Position numbers and translations under genes: made by a program
Assembly: GCF_021730395.1 (NCBI RefSeq)
Contig: NC_069378.1
Location: forward strand, 42,173,001-42,237,000
Direction: 5' to 3'
DNA length: 64,000 nt
DNA from: Mercenaria mercenaria
Taxonomy: Eukaryota > Mollusca > Bivalvia > Venerida > Veneridae
The notes under the pieces: generated by a model
The model's database searches: none
What the model was told of the DNA's origin: nothing
Seen by the model: only the letters and a program-made list of their open reading frames with translations
Part shown: piece after piece, positions 58,379 through 64,000 of the stretch
How positions within the stretch are numbered: the first letter of the stretch is position 1
Layout: each line of letters opens with the position of its first letter

Positions 58379-60402
58379 ATGATTAACCTAAACTTCGTTG
58401 GAGTTGTTATTTTATTTACCATTATATCCAGTTGTACCCCAGAGCCCGAATGGGACCCGATGACCATAAACACGTTTACATCCCGTCGAATAATGGACGG
58501 CGCTGCCAAGTGCATTGGTCTTAGTCTAGTTCAGGAATTGTATGCTTACAAAAAGGTATGTTTGAGTTATATGTTCAAATAATGTGTTTTTGAATATTTA
58601 CAGATATATTTTACGAATAATGTTTAAAGTAATTCAAATTCATGGATATTAAAAGCACCACTGAGAGCGAAAAAAGAACAACAACAACAACGACAAAAGC
58701 AGGACAAAATGAGTGTTACAGCTGTGTCAGTATGGACGTCACCGATTTTACACCGTCCCGTTAGCTTAACATTTTGTCGGCAAGGTCAATCTATTTAAAT
58801 TTGAAAATATTGAGGGTGTTCCATACAACTTAACGGAGGTGAAAAAATAGTATTTAATAATTTATAAGTTCATCAATTGGAAAGGTTCAAAGTGTGCTTT
58901 TGTCATTTGGAATTTGCTAATTATGTAGCTTTTTTTTAAGGGTTACCTTATTGTAATCGTTACGGTAATAAGTGTTTACTTCCGATGGCTACTCTTGTAT
59001 ATTATATTATTTTAATCAGTAAACAGTGTGTCCAAATTTCATTAAAATCCGTCAAATAAAATCAGAATCACGGTGTAGAGTAAGAAAAGTTGCTGAGTAT
59101 ATATTAACAATCGCAAAGCAGATAAGTTGCTTAGTGCAGATAAGTCAAAGTTGTAGTGTTTTTCAAAGTCTAGGTGCGGAAATAGAAAAGGTGTGGCATA
59201 TATTTCTATCCATCATAACAGCTGATAAGTCGCTCAGTGTTGTTACATGTATTATATCTGATTCTTTGGGCACACGCAGTCCATTTAATGATATTTTAAA
59301 AATAGAGTTTCGAATAAGCCGCTGCAAGATGACGTTAGTGATGTTGCATATTTTATTACTGTCACGAACAGCCTAATCAAATCTAGCCTGCTGTTTTTTA
59401 TGTTTGGTTGTGTTTTATGGTTCCAAAGTATTTTCTTAGAGATGCGCAAAGTCAGCACCGCAAATGAGGTTTGCAAATATAGATATTGATATAACAATGC
59501 CAAGTATTGCCTGTTTGCCAGGACGTATGAATAACAATATCCTATTTTATTTACTTCCGGAAATAGCTGAAGGTCAAGTGACGTCATTTTCTGTGTTGTC
59601 AAAAACATACATATACCTGACGAGGTTGCATAAATATGTGCTGGCCGTCCTAAGGTTATTACATACACATTTTTATGTATTATGTTTCAGAGGAATAGAG
59701 CCTTGTATCTAGTTACATTTGAAGGAAAAAGACAATCAGGGGTGGTACGTAACAAATTACGTTTCCATTTTAATACATTGTCAAATAAAGTAACAGGAAA
59801 GTGATTTACAACTGGCAGCGGTTAAGCCAATAAAGAGCTGTTATTTGTTGGTAAACTGAAGTCGGCGACTATACTTTATGACATTCATTGTTGTAGAATA
59901 ACCTCAGTCTAAAAGGTTGTATGAGATATAAACATGGCAGTAATTCTTCTTTGAATGTACAGAGTGTGCTCACTCTGCAATCGCATCGCTTTTTGCCAAA
60001 TATGTAACAGTTTAAGAACATGATGTTTTCTGATAGATCTAAGCTTGTATAAAAGGGAATACTTTTTAACTCGACATTCAAGGATATATCAGTCTGAAAA
60101 TCATTATTTGTTTACTGTAGTTAGGATTTAAAGATTATGATAAAGTTTTATTGTTTTTTATTTCTAAGCTAATTTGTTTTCGGCGTTGGGCCTGTATTCT
60201 CTAAAACCCGTTTACTAGAACCAATGTTCACAGATCAAAGAATGTGTCAGTGAAATGAAGCTTCGTGTAAATTATATTGACATTTTGATAAATGGCAAAA
60301 CATCTTATTTTTCAGATTTACGAGTGTACAGCGAAGGTGCACGAATTTGTGCCATTCACTCCAAAAGTGTTGTGGTTCAGATGCAAGCCTCCTACATATT
60401 AA
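58379..60402 (+). CDS. small cationic secreted protein family, copy E (divergent)
   Basis: Exons 58379-58555, 59691-59744 and 60316-60402 (TAA); phase 0; donors GTATGT and GTACGT. 105 aa. An in-frame ATG at 58349 exists, but 58379 aligns with the others and starts the signal peptide (MINLNFVGVVILFTIISSCT). Mature part: PEWDPMTINTFTSRRIMDG, AAKCIGLSLVQELYAYKK, exon 2 RNRALYLVTFEGKRQSGV, exon 3 IYECTAKVHEFVPFTPKVLW then FRCKPPTY. The C-x18-C pair is kept, and an extra cysteine (C45) replaces a tyrosine. Several arginines have become lysine or neutral residues; net charge about +5. All three exons and splice sites are intact despite the divergence, which argues the protein is still selected. Its 3' flank does not resemble the others. 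Function unknown. Confidence 0.78.
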
Positions 60403-61384
60403 ATAGAATGGACGGACATTTTGATCTTTTAACCAATGCTACAAAATACAGCTGAAACTCGATATCTCGAATTTTCTTATCTCAAAATTCCGGTTATCTC
60501 AAAGACGTTTCAAGTATTTCCAGAAATCACGTGCAAGAAAATCTTTTTTAAAGTCGAATTTCGGTTATCTCAAAGTAAAACGTTTCGATTTGACATACCA
60601 AGTGTATATCTTTTTTTACTTGTTATAAATTTATTAACAGTCAATATAATTAAATATTGTATATTTTCCGTTTATTTCATTACATCTACATTATCCATTT
60701 GATTTTCGCATATCCATACATAAGTTATGTTCAACTAAACACTTAAGGTGCGTATTAAATTTGAAAAACTGGTGTTAGATGGACATTCTCCTTAACTAGG
60801 TAAACAATTTGCATAAAAAGGCATATTAATTTTTCAAACGTGTCTTAAAACGTATTTGCCCTAGGGTCATGAAAAGTAGCAAGAGTATTATTCAGCACGT
60901 GAAGACCTACACCTGGGGATTGGGTTTGGATTTTTATCCTGACAGTCAGACCATAGTGATGGCTCTTGATTTATACAAAAATATGCATAAAGGGCGTATA
61001 AGTTTGTATTGCATTTATCTAAAAAAGAAATATGACTTGGAAATAAAACCAAAGAGGATTGAAATATAGCATGTGAAGTTGTGCATCTGGTATTCTGTTT
61101 AGGATTTCACTCAGCAAGACCAGAGTTATGTCCCAGACTACTAGATATTTGTGTTATATATATCTTACAATTTTTTTTTCATTTAGAGTCATGAAACCAT
61201 GTATGAATATAATATAGCATGTGAATATGTGCACCTGAATTTTGCATTGGATTTCACTCTGCAATACTAGAGTTATTGCTTTTGTAAAAGATATACATTC
61301 ATGGCAGAAAAGTTTGTGTCACATGTGTCTAAAAATGATTTGACATAGAGTAATAAAACATTAGAGGAATTTTTATAGCATGTT
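60403..61384. other. unassigned spacer after copy E
   Basis: No supported gene. The region 60450-60600 repeats 'ggttatctcaaa' and 'atctcgaattt' phrases; otherwise unique-looking. Confidence 0.45.
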
Positions 61385-61653
61385 AGGGGCTTCCGTGGCC
61401 AAGTGGTTAAAGTCTCTAACTTCAAATCACTTGTCCCTCACAGATGTGGATTCGAGTCCCACTCGAGGCGTTGAATTCTTCATGCGAGGAAGCCATCTTG
61501 CTGGCTTACGGAAGATTGTTGGTTCTATCCAGGTGCCCGCTTGTGATGAAACAATGTACGGAGGGGCACCTTGGGTCTTCCTTCACCATGAAAGCTGAAA
61601 ATTCGCCTTATGACCTATAATTATTCGGTGCGACGTTAAACCAAACAACAACA
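61385..61653 (+). mobile_element. tRNA-derived SINE (same family as 30464)
   Basis: Head ggcttccgtggccaagtggt, B box ggattcgagtcccactc, body cttcatgcgaggaagccatc, tail cggtgcgacgttaaaccaaa followed by caacaacaaaaaa. The ORF at 61380-61598 is SINE read-through. Confidence 0.85.
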
Positions 61654-61671
61654 AAAAATAGCATGTGAATT

Positions 61672-61922
61672 GTAGTTGTGAGCACAATGCCCAACTTTAT
61701 AGTGCTGCCTCATTGCAATATCACGCCGTAGACACGTGACATGATACCCCACTCAGTCACATTATACTGACACCGGGCTGATCAGTCCTAGCACGATCCT
61801 CTTAATGCTGAGCGCCAAGCTACTAATACCATTTTTACGTCTAACGTATGACGCGGCCGGGGATCGAAACCACAACCGCCCGCACTCGAAGCGGGCGCTC
61901 TACCACTAGGCTACCGGGACGT
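61672..61922 (-). mobile_element. tRNA-Ser-like SINE (same family as 33575)
   Basis: The minus strand reads a tRNA-like head (cggtagcctagtggtagagc, B box gtttcgatccccggc) and a body with ccaactttatagtgctgcc (plus-strand reading) and cactcagtcacattatactg. Opposite orientation to the 33575 copy. Confidence 0.82.
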
Positions 61923-63280
61923 TTTTTTGGATTTCACATGGACAGGCCAGAGTTATGGCCCTTGTCTTAGTGAAAAACAAACATAAAATACTTAAATGTT
62001 TGTGCGGCGTATGTCTTTAAAAAATTCACCTACAGTCATGAAACCATGTAAAATTACAGGATATGAGGGTACAAGTGTCATATTTATAGGACACACATTT
62101 AGCTTGAATATGTTTAGTACTTTGTTTGAAATGGTTTAACCTGAAACAGTATTTCATTCAATTCACGGCGGACTGATAAGATGACCAGTGTTAGTTTTGT
62201 AAACAACTGACAGCTTTCCAACATTATTTGATAGAGGATAACAAAATATTACAGACATATTGTTCCTATCAAATAGTTTGAGCGAAGGTCATCCGCTTTT
62301 CTTGCCTACCTAGCAGGTAGGAGATCACCTTATCTTATTCTCTAGGGAAAAGTACACTACAAGTGCGCATATTAGTGTCACATTTTAGTATCATAGTGTA
62401 TAAGCGTTTTTATTTCATTTGAAATATCTTTAAAATATTGAGTAATATTTACGGTAGGCAAGAAAATGATCTAATATGTCTGTCGAAGTAAGGCATATGT
62501 TCTCCAAATTATCTGGATAGCATCGATAAAAACCTGCTAGCGCCCGGTTCTCCATTCCAAGCTGTCCCTTGACTTTTGGAAAACCTTGTCTTACAAAGGC
62601 AGTCATATAAGATCCTTATACGCTCACTATTTCAGTTGAAGTGGTCTGTAAACTAGGCGGGTTGTATTTAACGAACGAAAAATGAAGGACAGAGACGCTG
62701 CAGCCACCAGAAAAAAAACCCAGATTTTTTGTTTTAGTGTAAAATAGAAATAACTTTCGCCGAGAGCACTAAAGAGACAATTTCAAAATGTAAAATATGG
62801 TGTTCACGGGTGAACAATATTGAACTTACATGTGAAACAAACAAATGTTTTTTTTTGTTGTTGTTTTAGCCATTATGTGTTAGTTTTGAACCATTTGATA
62901 GTTTTTCATTGTGCAATTATCAGATATATATTTTACTGTATTATTGAATTTAAATACAGAAAGACATACTGATAACGTATACGTTTTTATCAAAAATACA
63001 CCGAAAACTTACTTTTTGTCAGGCAGGATATAAAAAGAATACGACAAAAACAACAAAAAACAAAAACAAAACAACAAAAAACAAAAAAACAACAAAAAAC
63101 AACAACAACAACAAAAAACAACAAACAAACAATCAAACAAACAAAAGAATTATTTTCTGAAAGGTACATACAGATCTGTCGAATGGCCTGAGTCTTAAAA
63201 AGCACACACACATGCATGCATACACGCACGAAAGCATGTACTCAATAGCTTTGCAGGAAGTAGAGCAAAAACCGAGAAAT
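61923..63280. other. unassigned spacer with A/C-rich tract
   Basis: No gene found. 63040-63150 is an aac/caaa low-complexity tract. The minus ORF at 62990-63229 is that tract translated. Confidence 0.5.
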
Positions 63281-63289
63281 AGGGTCAGA

Positions 63290-64000
63290 AGACATAGATG
63301 AATGCATATCTAACATAAGCATCAGCTGAGGAGTTGCTTTCTATTCACTGGAATCTCGGGAACAACATGTCAGGCAAACTAGCGGAACATAGAGATCAAT
63401 TGGAGCAGCCTATAGACAGTAATGTAGCTATCAGGAGACAAACGTAATCAAGACACTAACGAAGCTGTAGCCCAGTTGTTATCATAATAGACCAATGAAG
63501 AATGCCAATATCAAATAGATGTTGGTAAGTGATCAGAATATCGGCAAGAAGGTCTAGATGCGTGCTCAGTATAAAACTATGAACGGTATTGATTTAATTA
63601 AGTATATATATAATGATATATGTTAACAACGAATGTTTCAAACTTTTCCATCAACAAATAATTGTTTATTTGTATGTTCTCTTTAGCCAATTATGAATAT
63701 CGTCCAGATTTCGTCGATATCAGGTGGACTTGTACAAGTCGTATCGGTCTAATGATATCTAGATAATGGCATGTTGGCTGGGAACCTGCTAAATTTGGCG
63801 AAGAGGATCGTTCTACGAAACATGTCCCTCTTAAGATGTAAACAGCATGACAGGAGAGAAACAGTACAGCCGACAGAGATAATAAATGATTACGTGTAAG
63901 ATCTGAAAAGGACGCCATAGCTCATCCGTGCAGTGTGGCTGACCACGTATAGCGTACGAGAAGAAAATGAAGTGGACGAAGAAGAATGACAAAAGAGCCT
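63290..64000 (+). repeat. degraded unit sequence at window end
   Basis: 63390-63440 (tcaattggagcagcctatag) resembles the leader at 41055 and 51938. 63895-63970 (gatctgaaaaggac, gtatagcgtacgagaagaaa) resembles 39930-40005 and 57857-57930. This suggests another array unit continues past the window. Confidence 0.6.

Larger units (their letters stand above)
23405..64000 (+). repeat. tandem segmental array of small-gene units A-E
   Basis: The same landmarks recur in order. A leader (gtaattgtttgcagcttatc) lies at about 23407, 29073, 40766 and 51642. Then come exon 1, exon 2 and exon 3, a 3' block (taaataaaatgaatatttct at 37888 and 57375), a block with 'aacagagaaac' (39595, 50362, 57553), and 'gcgacacggtctgct' (39827, 57757). 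All units are on the plus strand. Exon 1 starts are spaced 6.1, 12.2, 11.8 and 4.3 kb. Size differences come from inserted elements and, in unit E, loss of the middle of the leader. Confidence 0.85.

Noticed and set aside
23932-60402. Identity as big defensin, mytilin or macin
   Set aside because: Those families have six or more cysteines in fixed spacing. Here the mature proteins have two (three in E).

Overview
The window looks like AT-rich nuclear DNA from a bivalve mollusc, possibly venerid-like. The basis is its repeats: palindromic GGATCCATGC MITEs, TTAA-flanked GCAGACCATGATCAG-type MITEs, tRNA-derived SINEs with mollusc-type tails, and TGACCTACTGACCTA and 'agggccataactctg' repeat families. 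There are no bacterial-style operons, and real coding sequence is a tiny fraction. I recognise no retrovirus, LTR or Polinton fossil. Left part (1-23 kb): no host gene could be supported. It is a mosaic of non-autonomous DNA elements and satellites: TIR elements at 1.7, 3.7, 4.7, 11.2, 14.9 and 19.2 kb; a hAT-like element at 5.6-7.5 kb with a TA-flanked element inside it; a ~145-bp tandem array at 8.3-10.3 kb; a ~118-bp satellite at 12.1-13.5 kb; and a decayed LINE reverse-transcriptase fragment near 22.5-23.1 kb (minus strand). Right part (23.4-64 kb): a tandem segmental array carrying five plus-strand copies (A-E) of one small-gene family that I cannot assign to a known family. Each copy has three phase-0 exons (about 177, exactly 54, and 87-96 nt) and encodes a ~105-aa secreted, arginine-rich, strongly cationic protein. 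The parts are a signal peptide (to about residue 21), a variable stretch (29-44), a conserved amphipathic helix-like stretch (45-59), a strand-like 18-aa block from exon 2, and a C-terminal block with just two cysteines (C-x18-C, one likely disulfide). Exon 1 starts lie at 23932, 30059, 42253, 54032 and 58379. Copies C and D share a TATA box and a TCAGAC initiator at the expected spacing. Copy A has a scrambled signal peptide, and copy E is the most divergent. Unit-like sequence reappears at 63.3-64.0 kb, so the array probably continues. The array has been invaded after duplication. A 5'-truncated Penelope-like retroelement with a GIY-YIG domain (52.5-53.4 kb), SINEs, TTAA MITEs and foldback elements sit in introns and spacers, several with the empty site preserved in a sister unit. 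These genes are the best candidate for an undescribed system: a lineage-specific, diversifying family of small cationic secreted effectors, possibly immune or inhibitor-like. That function is inference only.
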